In this document: one piece after another, positions 16,998 through 25,678 of the stretch
Numbering within the stretch: position 1 is the first letter of the stretch
How the letters are laid out: the number at the start of each line of letters is the position of its first letter
Source: JBNKEI01 sp050288705
GTDB taxonomy: Bacteria; Myxococcota; Myxococcia; Myxococcales; UBA5297
Reading direction: 5' to 3'
Assembly (NCBI GenBank): GCA_050288705.1
Contig: JBNKEI010000191.1
Span: forward strand, 1-64,000
DNA: 64,000 nucleotides
Notes under the pieces: model-generated
Seen by the model: the letters and a program-made list of their open reading frames with translations, nothing else
What the model was told of the DNA's origin: nothing
The model's database searches: none
Program-made: the position numbers and the translations under genes

Positions 16998-18488
16998 ATG
17001 ATGCGTTCTTATCGGCCCAAAGACTCAACTCCACCCCCTCCAGTAATACAGAGAGGCACTGGCTATTATCGAGGTGGCGCTCGTACCAGTTCGGTTGACC
17101 TCAAGGCTAACCGACAAATTTGTTCCGGTAGGGTGACGTCGACAGCTCTCGAGCCTCCTAGGTTTTGGCGAGGCACTATAATTGCCATTTCCGCTGCAGT
17201 GGCCATATCTGGGCTGCTTATTCTTCATGCAGGAACTAATTCGTCTTCCCCGCCCCAATCGGTTAACGCGAGTAATGAGCGCCACCGCTTGGTGGTAAGT
17301 AAAGGTGAAAAAAAAGGCGAGCGCGTAGATGTTAAAGGAGTAGGGGGGGAGGAAGAAGCGGAAAAAAAAGAAGTTGCGCGAGACTCTAAGAAATCCACTG
17401 CCCTTGCCAACTTGACTCCGTTAGCCAAAGAGCTCGATTTTTTAGCTCAGATTTCTGCGCAACAGAAAAGCGATGACGAATTATGGATTGTGGAGTCCCA
17501 AGGCGGGAAAGTTCTTACCATTAATTCGGTTGTGCAGAAAAAAACTACTCGTCTTTTGAAAAGTTTTGCAGTTCCTTACGGTGCAGTGGTGGCTATTGAA
17601 CCTTCTACTGGTCGTGTACTTACTATGGCGGAGCATAGTGAAGAAGACCCTTCATTTAGAGGGCTGGCGCTGAAGGCTATCTATCCAGCCGCTTCAATAT
17701 TTAAAATCGTAACTGCAGCCGCTTTGCTGCAAGCAGGAGTCTCACCAAAACAAACCGTCTGCTACCACGGTGGTCGACATCGTTTGAGCGAAAAACTTCT
17801 AAAAGACAGCAGGAGAGATACTAGATGCTTGTCCTTAGCGGAAGCCATGGGGTTTAGCGCTAATGTGGTTTTTGCTAAATTAGCTGATCGCCAACTTAAT
17901 CCCCGATTACTCGCCGATTGGGCAGCCAGGTTGGGGTTCAACGCTCCTTTTCCTTTTGTTCAGCCAGTGGACGTTTCTGTAGCTCGTATTCCTAGGAACA
18001 GGTTTGAGTTTGCTAAAACCGCGGCCGGATTTGGGGAAGTATTTCTTTCTCCTCTGCATGCAGCCTCTATTGCGGGGGCAATAGCTAATGGTGGGGTTAT
18101 GAAAGGCCCCGTGCTTTTTGAAGAAGAGAGCGGGAGTGCGCGCCAACTGTTTGATAAATCAAAAGCAGCAGCCCTTGCCAGCATGATGGAAATTACGGTT
18201 TCTCGAGGAACAGCTCGCCGATCGTTTCGGCAGCGTGGTCGGAATGCTCTCGGAGATATTGCTGCTGCTGGGAAGACCGGGTCGATTTTTGCTCGCAATC
18301 CTTTTCACGACTATTCTTGGTTCGTCGGTTGGGCTCCGGTAGAAAAGCCCCAGATAGCCGTGGCGGTAGTGATAGCAAATGGACGTAAATGGCGCGTTCG
18401 TGCTCCCTATGTTGCCCGAGAAACTTTGCGCCATTTTTTTTCGCAAACAACCTCGAAAACCAAAACAGTTAGGACTGCGCGGCGATGA
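16998..18488 (+). CDS. Penicillin-binding transpeptidase (class B-like)
   Basis: Peptidoglycan transpeptidase of 496 residues anchored by one N-terminal helix (about residues 60-78). A Pro/Arg-rich cytoplasmic leader precedes it and a Lys/Glu-rich stalk (about 95-135) follows. The transpeptidase motifs are complete: SxxK as SIFK (233-236), SxN as SAN (287-289) and KTG as GKTGS (425-429). It lacks the dimerisation domain of PBP2/PBP3, so it resembles the short PbpA-like enzymes. It is divergently transcribed from the Hsp70 gene and convergent with purA. It should crosslink cell wall and be beta-lactam-sensitive; division versus elongation role is unknown. Confidence 0.85.
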   Translation: MMRSYRPKDSTPPPPVIQRGTGYYRGGARTSSVDLKANRQICSGRVTSTALEPPRFWRGTIIAISAAVAISGLLILHAGTNSSSPPQSVNASNERHRLVVSKGEKKGERVDVKGVGGEEEAEKKEVARDSKKSTALANLTPLAKELDFLAQISAQQKSDDELWIVESQGGKVLTINSVVQKKTTRLLKSFAVPYGAVVAIEPSTGRVLTMAEHSEEDPSFRGLALKAIYPAASIFKIVTAAALLQAGVSPKQTVCYHGGRHRLSEKLLKDSRRDTRCLSLAEAMGFSANVVFAKLADRQLNPRLLADWAARLGFNAPFPFVQPVDVSVARIPRNRFEFAKTAAGFGEVFLSPLHAASIAGAIANGGVMKGPVLFEEESGSARQLFDKSKAAALASMMEITVSRGTARRSFRQRGRNALGDIAAAGKTGSIFARNPFHDYSWFVGWAPVEKPQIAVAVVIANGRKWRVRAPYVARETLRHFFSQTTSKTKTVRTARR

Positions 18489-18508
18489 TGTTGCGCATCC
18501 TCTAGTAG

Positions 18509-19816
18509 TTACCCAAAAAGATTTTGCACAAACATAGTTTGTGAACGTTCTGCTCCTACGCTAATGCAAGCAACGGGAACGCCACAAAGAACTTCAATTC
18601 TATTTAAAAACTCTTTAGCCTGAGCAGGTAAATCTTGGGGATGGCGAACGGTACTCAAGTCTTCTTTCCAGCCAGGAAGATCTTCATAAATGGGAATGGC
18701 TTCTTGCAAATCTTCAGAATCGCTGGGAAACTCAGTAACAGTGCGGTTTCCTATTTGGTAAGCGGTGGCTATACGCAAAACTGGAATCCCGCTTAATACG
18801 TCGAGTTTGGTGATGGCCAGGCTGCTTAGGCCGTTTACCCGTACTGCATAACGAAGAACAGGAATATCCAGCCATCCACAACGTCGGGGTCTTCCAGTAG
18901 TAGCGCCAAATTCCGCTCCTACTTTACGCAAATGCTCTCCTTGTTCGTCATTTAGCTCAGTGGGAAACGGCCCCGCTCCAACGCGGGTAGTGTAACACTT
19001 GCCAATACCCATCACCTTGTCAATAGCAGTGGGTCCTATTCCCGAACCAACTGCTGCATTGCCGGCTACGGAATTAGAGCTGGTAACAAACGGGTAGGTC
19101 CCATGATCGATATCGAGAAGGGTGCCTTGCGCTCCTTCAAATAATAGGTTCTTTTTCGCCTGTAAGTATTGGGTAAGAACTAGTGAGGCATCTCCAATAT
19201 ATTTTTCTAGTCTTGCCCCGAATGCGGCGTACTCGTTCACAATTTGTTCAGCGTTTAATACAGGTGGGGCGATTTCTAAGTGTTTGGTAAGGGAAGCGAT
19301 TTCTTCGGCTGCCAGTAAGCACCGTTCTTGCACTCGGACAGTCAACACCTTAGGGCGCAACAAGTCGCGTACTCGTATTCCCCGGCGCGCCACTTTGTCT
19401 TCATAGGCCGGACCTATTCCTCGACCAGTCGTTCCTATGGCTTTGCCTCCTCGCGCCTGTTCTCGCAGACTGTCCAGCACCTTATGCCAAGGCATAATAA
19501 GGTGGGCATTCTCGCTTAGCACGAGTTGGCTGTCTTTTGGGAACAGGCCCGAAGCCTTTAGCTCGTCTATTTCCTTGAGGAATACTGCGGGGTCAAGTAC
19601 CACGCCATTGCCAATTATGCAGGTTTTACCGGGGTGAAGTATTCCCGAAGGAATCAGGTGCAGAACAGTTGTGCGTCCATCCACAACTAGAGTATGCCCT
19701 GCATTGGCTCCTCCCTGATAGCGAACTATTACATCCGCTTTTTCCGAAAGAGCATCAATTATTTTGCCTTTTCCTTCGTCGCCCCATTGAGCGCCTACCA
19801 CAACTACGTTTGGCAT
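18509..19816 (-). CDS. purA: Adenylosuccinate synthetase
   Basis: Catalyses the GTP-dependent joining of IMP and aspartate, the first step from IMP to AMP. The 435-residue protein is full length: GAQWGDEGKGKIIDAL at the N-terminus with the phosphate loop, QGGANAGHTLV with the catalytic His, TTGRGIGPAYEDK, EGAQGTLLDIDHGTYPFVT and TTGRPRRCGW. The start ATG at 19814-19816 has AGGA eleven to eight bases upstream on the minus strand. purB, the enzyme of the next step, lies 22 kb away in this window, so the AMP branch is complete here though dispersed. Confidence 0.97.
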   Translation of the reverse strand: MPNVVVVGAQWGDEGKGKIIDALSEKADVIVRYQGGANAGHTLVVDGRTTVLHLIPSGILHPGKTCIIGNGVVLDPAVFLKEIDELKASGLFPKDSQLVLSENAHLIMPWHKVLDSLREQARGGKAIGTTGRGIGPAYEDKVARRGIRVRDLLRPKVLTVRVQERCLLAAEEIASLTKHLEIAPPVLNAEQIVNEYAAFGARLEKYIGDASLVLTQYLQAKKNLLFEGAQGTLLDIDHGTYPFVTSSNSVAGNAAVGSGIGPTAIDKVMGIGKCYTTRVGAGPFPTELNDEQGEHLRKVGAEFGATTGRPRRCGWLDIPVLRYAVRVNGLSSLAITKLDVLSGIPVLRIATAYQIGNRTVTEFPSDSEDLQEAIPIYEDLPGWKEDLSTVRHPQDLPAQAKEFLNRIEVLCGVPVACISVGAERSQTMFVQNLFG

Positions 19817-19875
19817 TTAATTTTCCTATCCTAAGTTTCGTCCCTGGTACATATCCTGCTTTAGGCTACTTTAGG

Positions 19876-22800
19876 TCAGCTTCCGGCTAGTTTTGGGCCG
19901 TTTGGGGGCATCCTACAACAAACTTCAGAAAGCTGGGGGGAATTGGAATCGTTATTGGTGAGGTGGTTAAGCTTTTGATCACTCCATTCTCGCAGACGCG
20001 AGCGAATAAGTTGACTTTTTTGGTCATCGATGCAGCAAAAGGTAGGTGAGCTTGGGTCGCATAAATCGATGGACGACAATTGTACTGGCACTGAGATGGG
20101 AAAAACTGTGCGCATGGCTAAACCTTGGCAATCGCTACTCAGCGAGCCTGCCGGGTGAGTAAAAGAAAGCACCAGGACATTTCCATCGGTTTGGATTACC
20201 AAAAGATCGATTTCTCCACGGATATGCAAGCGAAAACTAGCTTCTTCAAGCGAACTGACAAAGGGAACCCTACGCCACATCCGGGAAGGATTTTGCTCAC
20301 TAATAGATTGGCCAAGTGGCGAGCTAAAAAAGCTTTTTGCCATAGCTATCCATTTTTTACCCATAGCCGAGCGGGATGTTATTCTTTCCCGCAATAGAAA
20401 ATTTTCTAGCTGCCCAGAGGCTGGTTTTTGAAAATCGAAGGTAAGTAGTAAGCGCAAAAACAAGTCGCGGTCTCTAGCCAAGCTTGGGGGAGTTTCTTCC
20501 TGATCGCCATTTAACTGATTAATCGACACATTCAAGCTAGGGATGAAAAGAGTAGAAGGGGCTATTACTGGTGCTACTGGAAGGCAAGAAAAATTTTCGA
20601 TTGGCCGGTCAGGCTGGTAAGGTAAATTGCCGAAAGAGAATACTTCTTCCGCCTTTCGTTTACAGAGCAAGCCGTGTTTGGAAGCATTCTCGGGAAAGGA
20701 TTCCCAAAATAGCTCCAGTTTATTGCGCCAGGTATCTCCTTTGCGCGTAGCTTCCCCGCTGAAGAAAATTAAGTCGCGCGCACGAGTTGACGCCACATAA
20801 AAAAGACGGTCAGACTCTGCCCGTTGACGTGACTGCAAGATCGCAGACACTTTTTGGGAAAGCGAGGTTTGCAAGGCGAGTCCATCCTCGCCGCGAGGTT
20901 TTAGAGCCATTCCCTCTTGACGGTCAAAAAGAATGGAATCATGATCTTGATTGAGAGTGCTGCCACATTCAGGGACAAAAACAATAGGAAATTCTAGCCC
21001 CTTAGCTTGGTGAATGGTCATAATGCGTACTGCATTTGGGTCTGACTCCTCCATAAAAGATGCCTGACCTTCTCTTCCTTCTCCCGAAGCTAATTCAGCT
21101 AGACGGCGGGCAGCAGCCAAAGGGCCAGGTAAAGGATTCTCTCGCGTCCAGTGAATAAGCTTACGCACGTTGGCAATTTTTTGTTCGCCGTCAAATCCTG
21201 CCGCCCATAAAGGCTCGCAGTCCAGTTTTTCAGTTAGGTACTCTAAAGCCGCGTCAATTCCTTGGTTGGGGTAAATCAGCAGCGCCTGATCAAAAACAGA
21301 CAAAAAGTGTTCTACTCGTTCGGTCTCTTCACGATCGGCTAAGTCTGAAATTCCCTCCCGAAGAGCGGAAAATGTAAGTTTGTTTCCGGTAGCCAGTCGG
21401 GCAAGAGTGGGGTCAGAAAGGGCTACCCACGGGGAACGCAACACCGCGCACAGGGCGAGGTTATTTTGTGGTTCGCCTAGGAGAACAAGCAGGGTTCGCA
21501 GGTCTACAATTTCAGGAAGACTAAAAAAACCTCCTCCACGAATAACCACATGAGGAATTGACCTCGCCAGTAGCTCTTGACGAAAAACTTCTAGATGAGT
21601 GAACCGACGTAAAAGAATAGCTATGTCCCGGCCATGGGCTCGTCTCAACGAATCTTTTTCGTCGTTCTCTCCAACTAGTAGGGGTCCCTGAGATGAGAGT
21701 AGATAAGAGATACGAGCGGCAATTCCGCGTGCTTCGGCAAGGCGCCGTTCTTCGCTGGTTTCTCCCTCAACGCAAATCAGTTCCGCACAAGGATGGGGGG
21801 GGCCTGGGGGGCGAAAAGCGGTTAGATCATCAGTTTCCGGGTGGTAGGAAACTTGCCAAGGTAAAGTTTGCGGCTGTGGCTGCATTACTTGGGCAAACAG
21901 AGCATTGAAAAGAGCAATTAGCCTTGGTCGAGAACGGCGGTTCTGTTTTAAATACTCAACCCGGCCTTCTTGGTCCTTTTCTTGAGTAAGTCGCTGCGCC
22001 AATTGAGAAAACACGCTCACGTCGGCGCCACGGAATTCATAAATGCTTTGCTTGCAATCGCCAACACAAGCCAGCATTCCCGGTTCCAAAGGAAGATTTT
22101 CAAAAACGCTAGATACATTTTGCAAAATCGGCGTTCCGGCGTGGTCGCGTCGTTCGCAAAGAAGCGCCACCAAATCTAGTTGTAGCCGGTTGGTATCTTG
22201 AAATTCGTCCACCAGCAAAACCCCCACTCGGGACTGGGCTTCTTGCCGAACTTGCAAGTTGTCGCGTAGTAAGTCACGAGAGCGCCGAACTAAATCACCA
22301 AAGTCGAGAACGCCCAATTTCTGTTTTTCCTCCTGGTAGGAAGCAGTAACGCGGGCCAGTGAGCGGACAAAATCTCGGTACAGAGGAGCAGCAATTGCAT
22401 CGGCGCAAGCTAGCCGGAAAACTTTGGCGCTTTCACGTAATAATTGCAGAGTTGGTTTTACTTGTTTACTAACATTTAGCTTGATTGATTCTTCAATTCT
22501 CTGAGCGCAACTAAGACTTTCTCCAGCATTGGCAAAAGAGCAGTTTTCCAAAAAAGAAAGCGAGTTGCGACAGGCTTGCTGAGGTCGTTCAGTAGCAGCA
22601 AGTAGTGGCAGGCTCAAAGCCTGATTCATGGCAACCAGCAATGACTGGCGGGCAGATTCCCATTCTGGCTGCGGACATGGTTCAGGAAGAGTTTCCCCAC
22701 CTCGACCGTCTTCCACTAGTCGGGAATGGATTTTTCCCAGTAAATTGAGAAAGCAGGCCCCATAGTCTCCGCGTCCGCGAAAACCAAATCCGCGGATTAA

Positions 22801-23382
22801 ACGACGAGTTTCTTCGGCGGATTCAGTGTTTGATTCCAAGTCCAGTATTACTTGGGCTTCGGCTAAACGATTAAATAAAGACGCTGCTTCGCCCTCTTCT
22901 AATAGCTGAAATTGGGGGTCTAGTCCTGCTTCCAAAGCAAAGCGGCGCAGCAATTGCGAACAATAGGAGTGAAAGGTTCCAATTACAGCGTTTCCTATCT
23001 GGGAATAGACTGATTGCCAGAAAGAAGGGGGAGGCGGTTCTTTATTAAAGTAAGCGTAAGATTCCCAAAGATCAGGTTCTTGAGCAGAACCTTCCGCAAG
23101 AAGGCGAACACGCAAACGCAGGCGCTCTTTCATTTCCGCTGCGGCCTTTTCGGTAAAAGTAAGGGCGCACAAACGCGAAGGAGGCAGCGAATCAGCTTGG
23201 CGAGCGCCTCCGAGAGCATGGAGGGCAAGAGATATTAGTCCATGAGTTTTTCCTGCACCGGCGCCAGCCATAAGAGCCAAGTTTTGCGAAAGGGAAAGAA
23301 ACGGAGGGGACATGGCGTCGACTGTATTGCACAAAAGGGACCGATTTCCAAACCTTGAAGTTGGAACGGGTTGCGAGGGCAT
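19876..23382 (-). CDS. addA: AddA-like UvrD-family helicase with degenerate C-terminal nuclease
   Basis: Large (1168-residue) SF1A helicase of the AddAB/RecBCD double-strand-break repair class. Helicase motifs are complete: Walker A AGAGAGKTHG, motif Ia LTFTEKAAAEMKERL, motif II LLVDEFQDTNRLQ, motif III VGDCKQSIYEFRGAD, motif IV NRRSRPRL, motif V RIMTIHQAKGLEFPIVF and motif VI FYVASTRARDLIFF. At the C-terminus, where AddA normally has a PD-(D/E)XK nuclease, the string is RGEIDLLV...VLVLSFTH. The expected DxK triad (DYK) is replaced, so nuclease activity is probably lost. The partner addB-like gene at 27243-30506 keeps its nuclease motif. addA and addB are usually adjacent but here are about 3.9 kb apart. 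Confidence 0.87.
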   Translation of the reverse strand: MPSQPVPTSRFGNRSLLCNTVDAMSPPFLSLSQNLALMAGAGAGKTHGLISLALHALGGARQADSLPPSRLCALTFTEKAAAEMKERLRLRVRLLAEGSAQEPDLWESYAYFNKEPPPPSFWQSVYSQIGNAVIGTFHSYCSQLLRRFALEAGLDPQFQLLEEGEAASLFNRLAEAQVILDLESNTESAEETRRLIRGFGFRGRGDYGACFLNLLGKIHSRLVEDGRGGETLPEPCPQPEWESARQSLLVAMNQALSLPLLAATERPQQACRNSLSFLENCSFANAGESLSCAQRIEESIKLNVSKQVKPTLQLLRESAKVFRLACADAIAAPLYRDFVRSLARVTASYQEEKQKLGVLDFGDLVRRSRDLLRDNLQVRQEAQSRVGVLLVDEFQDTNRLQLDLVALLCERRDHAGTPILQNVSSVFENLPLEPGMLACVGDCKQSIYEFRGADVSVFSQLAQRLTQEKDQEGRVEYLKQNRRSRPRLIALFNALFAQVMQPQPQTLPWQVSYHPETDDLTAFRPPGPPHPCAELICVEGETSEERRLAEARGIAARISYLLSSQGPLLVGENDEKDSLRRAHGRDIAILLRRFTHLEVFRQELLARSIPHVVIRGGGFFSLPEIVDLRTLLVLLGEPQNNLALCAVLRSPWVALSDPTLARLATGNKLTFSALREGISDLADREETERVEHFLSVFDQALLIYPNQGIDAALEYLTEKLDCEPLWAAGFDGEQKIANVRKLIHWTRENPLPGPLAAARRLAELASGEGREGQASFMEESDPNAVRIMTIHQAKGLEFPIVFVPECGSTLNQDHDSILFDRQEGMALKPRGEDGLALQTSLSQKVSAILQSRQRAESDRLFYVASTRARDLIFFSGEATRKGDTWRNKLELFWESFPENASKHGLLCKRKAEEVFSFGNLPYQPDRPIENFSCLPVAPVIAPSTLFIPSLNVSINQLNGDQEETPPSLARDRDLFLRLLLTFDFQKPASGQLENFLLRERITSRSAMGKKWIAMAKSFFSSPLGQSISEQNPSRMWRRVPFVSSLEEASFRLHIRGEIDLLVIQTDGNVLVLSFTHPAGSLSSDCQGLAMRTVFPISVPVQLSSIDLCDPSSPTFCCIDDQKSQLIRSRLREWSDQKLNHLTNNDSNSPQLSEVCCRMPPNGPKLAGS

Positions 23383-23463
23383 GATAGTAAGACATAAGCA
23401 GGTCGTGTCTTAGATTTTAAGATTTTAAAGTCCGAAGACTATTATTCCATTTTTGTGTTTTCC

Positions 23464-24654
23464 CTACCAATATCTTTGGGGAACTCTTGAATTAGAAACA
23501 ATATTATTCTCAGTTAAAGCTTGGCAAAGACTCTTGCTGTCTAAAAGTTTTACTCCTTCTTGCTTAGCAATATCTCTAAAATGCTCTCTGAATTGAGATA
23601 TCATCATTCGCGAATTGATGTCATTATTCGCCAGACATGTCTCTGCCGCTTGATATAATAATGAATTTTCCGCCTCTTTGCCTAGCGTCATTGCTAACGA
23701 CATACGGATAGTCCGCCCTAAGGAGTATGCGTCACACGCGAACGGAGAGAGCAAAGCGTCCTTTTTTTTGAATTTTAGTTCAGGAGCTGTATATCCCGCA
23801 GTTCCACAAATAAATCCTGGAGGAAGAACTTCACATTTTTTCGAGGTGCCGGCATCGAAAATCTTAATCATGCCTTTAGGCGTGTACCCTATATTAGTTG
23901 GCTTAATGTCCAGATGAGAATAACCAGCTCGATGCAGACCGTTCAGTCCGTTTAGAATCTGATCGATTGCCGAATACATAAATTCTTTTTTTGTTTGAGG
24001 CTCAAGATCGGCTCTATCAAATATTGAGGCGAGTTCGCTAAGATTCCCTTCACACTTTTCTTGAGCGAGATAAACTTTTTTTCCATTTATATAACTTCCA
24101 TGATAGGTAATTAAATTTTCATTATTAATGTCTTTCCAACCTCGTAAAGCATTTCGTTCACCTACTAGATCTTGAAAACCCGTAGGCCTTGCGCTGTTAG
24201 TTTTTACTACTGACTCCCCGTTTGTTTCGGATTTTAGTAATTTTGCAGACCAAATATCCGCGGTTAGTCCACGCCCCATTAATTCATCTGTAACGCGAAA
24301 CAGGCTTCTGGAATCGCCATGCCGCGGAGGCGTGCCAGGAACCAACCAGATTTTTGGCTTTTTGTCTGGGATATTTATCGTTAACGCGGCGCCATGATCT
24401 GCGGGCGCAAGTGAACTACTTTTTAAAATTTTTTGGGCTTCTGAAAGTAATTGGCACTTTGTGGAATCAGTCAAAGGCAGATTTCGTAATCGCTGATCAG
24501 CATAAATAAATGTATTTTCTTCGCTTGGCATTTTGTTCTGAAGAGCAACATAATTCTGAATAAAAGCGGCAATATCTTTTTTTAGCGGTTTTATATTGAA
24601 GTTGTTATAAAAATCTGATCTACTTGTTCCTGTTTTTCCTATTGTATTTCCCAT
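23464..24654 (-). CDS. Eukaryotic-type protein kinase (putative effector)
   Basis: Soluble Ser/Thr-type kinase of 396 residues from the ATG at 24652-24654, which has AAAGGA seven bases upstream; an earlier in-frame ATG (24738) lies inside a decayed gene. The catalytic domain (about residues 120-390) is complete: Gly-rich loop MGRGLTADIW, ATP-binding Lys 151 in SVVKT, helix-C Glu 166, catalytic loop HLDIKPTN (Asp 249, Lys 251, Asn 254), metal Asp 267 in FDAG and TAPEL at the end of the activation loop. HLD replaces HRD. No transmembrane, PASTA or sensor domain follows, unlike typical bacterial kinases. The first residues MGNTIG fit the eukaryotic N-myristoylation pattern. It lies between addA and addB; a host-directed role is inference. 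Confidence 0.83.
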   Translation of the reverse strand: MGNTIGKTGTSRSDFYNNFNIKPLKKDIAAFIQNYVALQNKMPSEENTFIYADQRLRNLPLTDSTKCQLLSEAQKILKSSSLAPADHGAALTINIPDKKPKIWLVPGTPPRHGDSRSLFRVTDELMGRGLTADIWSAKLLKSETNGESVVKTNSARPTGFQDLVGERNALRGWKDINNENLITYHGSYINGKKVYLAQEKCEGNLSELASIFDRADLEPQTKKEFMYSAIDQILNGLNGLHRAGYSHLDIKPTNIGYTPKGMIKIFDAGTSKKCEVLPPGFICGTAGYTAPELKFKKKDALLSPFACDAYSLGRTIRMSLAMTLGKEAENSLLYQAAETCLANNDINSRMMISQFREHFRDIAKQEGVKLLDSKSLCQALTENNIVSNSRVPQRYW

Positions 24655-24658
24655 ATAG

Positions 24659-24882
24659 TTATTCCTTTGCAGTTCCAGGCGGGCCTTCAATGGCTTGCTT
24701 AGCCACGATGCTTGTCCGTTCATGGGCAACAAACACATTGCGCGATACGCCTCGGTGAAAAGTTGAAGGGGTAGGGGTCACATCCAGTTCTCCTTCCAGC
24801 GCCTGGTATCGTCGCCCATCTTCTGGTAGAGCACAACAAGGCTCGTAGTTAAAACCATCGTAGATGATGCTGAGGGTTTGGC
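24659..24882 (-). pseudogene. Uma2-family endonuclease fragment
   Basis: The minus strand just upstream of the kinase reads, in a frame different from the kinase, ALPEDGRRYQALEGELDVTP then TPSTFHRGVSRNVFVA, ending at a TAA whose last codons carry the kinase ribosome site. This matches the N-terminal region of Uma2-family (DUF820) restriction-like proteins, where the usual form is LPEDGxRYELxDGELxVTPxPS. The segment is only about 70 codons, has no clear start and stops long before the catalytic core (full length about 190). It is therefore a decayed remnant. Recognition is from pattern memory only. Confidence 0.5.
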
Positions 24883-25020
24883 AACGAACTGCCGAAGTTA
24901 TCTTGCGAAGGTGTCATAAGCAAGACTATAAGTTCGATGCAGGTCTTGGGGTAATATGTGTGGTAGAAAGCAGCGTAAACTTTACGAGCACCGCTCACCA
25001 ATTGAGCAGAGGAGCAAAGT

Positions 25021-25578
25021 GTGAAACGAAAATTGATGTTAGTGATCTTGTTGTCTTGTATTACGATCGGCGGATTTACAAATCATGCAAATGCCGAAAA
25101 TGCCTTCAAAAAGGCAGATGGTCTTTTGGACAATTCACCAAAAAACCGCCAACACATGATTTCTGCATTCGCCTTTATTCCCTGGTGGTACGGGCTGGGA
25201 TTTGGTGTTGCCGGTCGTTACGCTATACCCATTGTTCATAATGGTTTTATTCCCCGGCTTAACGATTCGGTAGAACTAGAGTTTGGTGCAGATGTCTATT
25301 ATTCTAGGTGGCTGGACTGGAATTACTACGGTTTTGTTTTTCCAGTAGAAGGAAGATGGACATTTCATCTAACCCCCAAGTTTTCTGCCTATGGTAAAGC
25401 TTCTTTGGGACTTAGATTTTCCTATCTTTCCTATTCAAAATATCATGATGACCTTGATTTAAGCGCTATTCATTGGGGGCTTTCTTCCGGAATCCTATAC
25501 CAATTTAATGAAAGCATGGCGTTTCGTGCGGAACTAGGCGTTTCTGGGCTAATGGCTGGAATTGGATTTTCGTTATAA
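25021..25578 (+). CDS. Small outer-membrane beta-barrel protein
   Basis: Exported 185-residue protein beginning at a GTG with a strong AGAGGAG site seven bases upstream. It carries a clear signal peptide (MLVILLSCITIGGF ... HANA, cleavage after ANA). The mature part has alternating polar and aromatic residues typical of a small barrel: YYSRWLDWNYYGFVF, EGRWTFHLTPKFSAYGKAS, GLRFSYLSY and a C-terminal strand MAFRAELGVSGLMAGIGFSL. Similar proteins include OmpW/OmpA-like or PagP-sized barrels, but no family is recognised. A rho-independent terminator follows at 25607. Confidence 0.72.
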   Translation: MKRKLMLVILLSCITIGGFTNHANAENAFKKADGLLDNSPKNRQHMISAFAFIPWWYGLGFGVAGRYAIPIVHNGFIPRLNDSVELEFGADVYYSRWLDWNYYGFVFPVEGRWTFHLTPKFSAYGKASLGLRFSYLSYSKYHDDLDLSAIHWGLSSGILYQFNESMAFRAELGVSGLMAGIGFSL

Positions 25579-25606
25579 GAACGGATTGAGAAATAACCAA
25601 TCAATT

Positions 25607-25632
25607 GGCCAACGAACTGTTGGCCTTTAAAA
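25607..25632 (+). terminator. Probable rho-independent terminator
   Basis: Seven-base stem GGCCAAC (25607-25613) and GTTGGCC (25619-25625) with a five-base loop GAACT, followed by TTTAAAAAT. It lies 29 bases after the stop of the barrel protein gene and before the dehydrogenase gene, as expected for separating two plus-strand units. Confidence 0.6.
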
Positions 25633-25678
25633 ATCTTGTCATCTGCATGCCTGAAAGCGATACGTGGTGGGAGATGTT

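Noticed and set aside
24655..24738. N-terminal extension of the kinase to the ATG at 24738
   Set aside because: The extension overlaps the Uma2 remnant in another frame, and the downstream ATG has a much better ribosome site.
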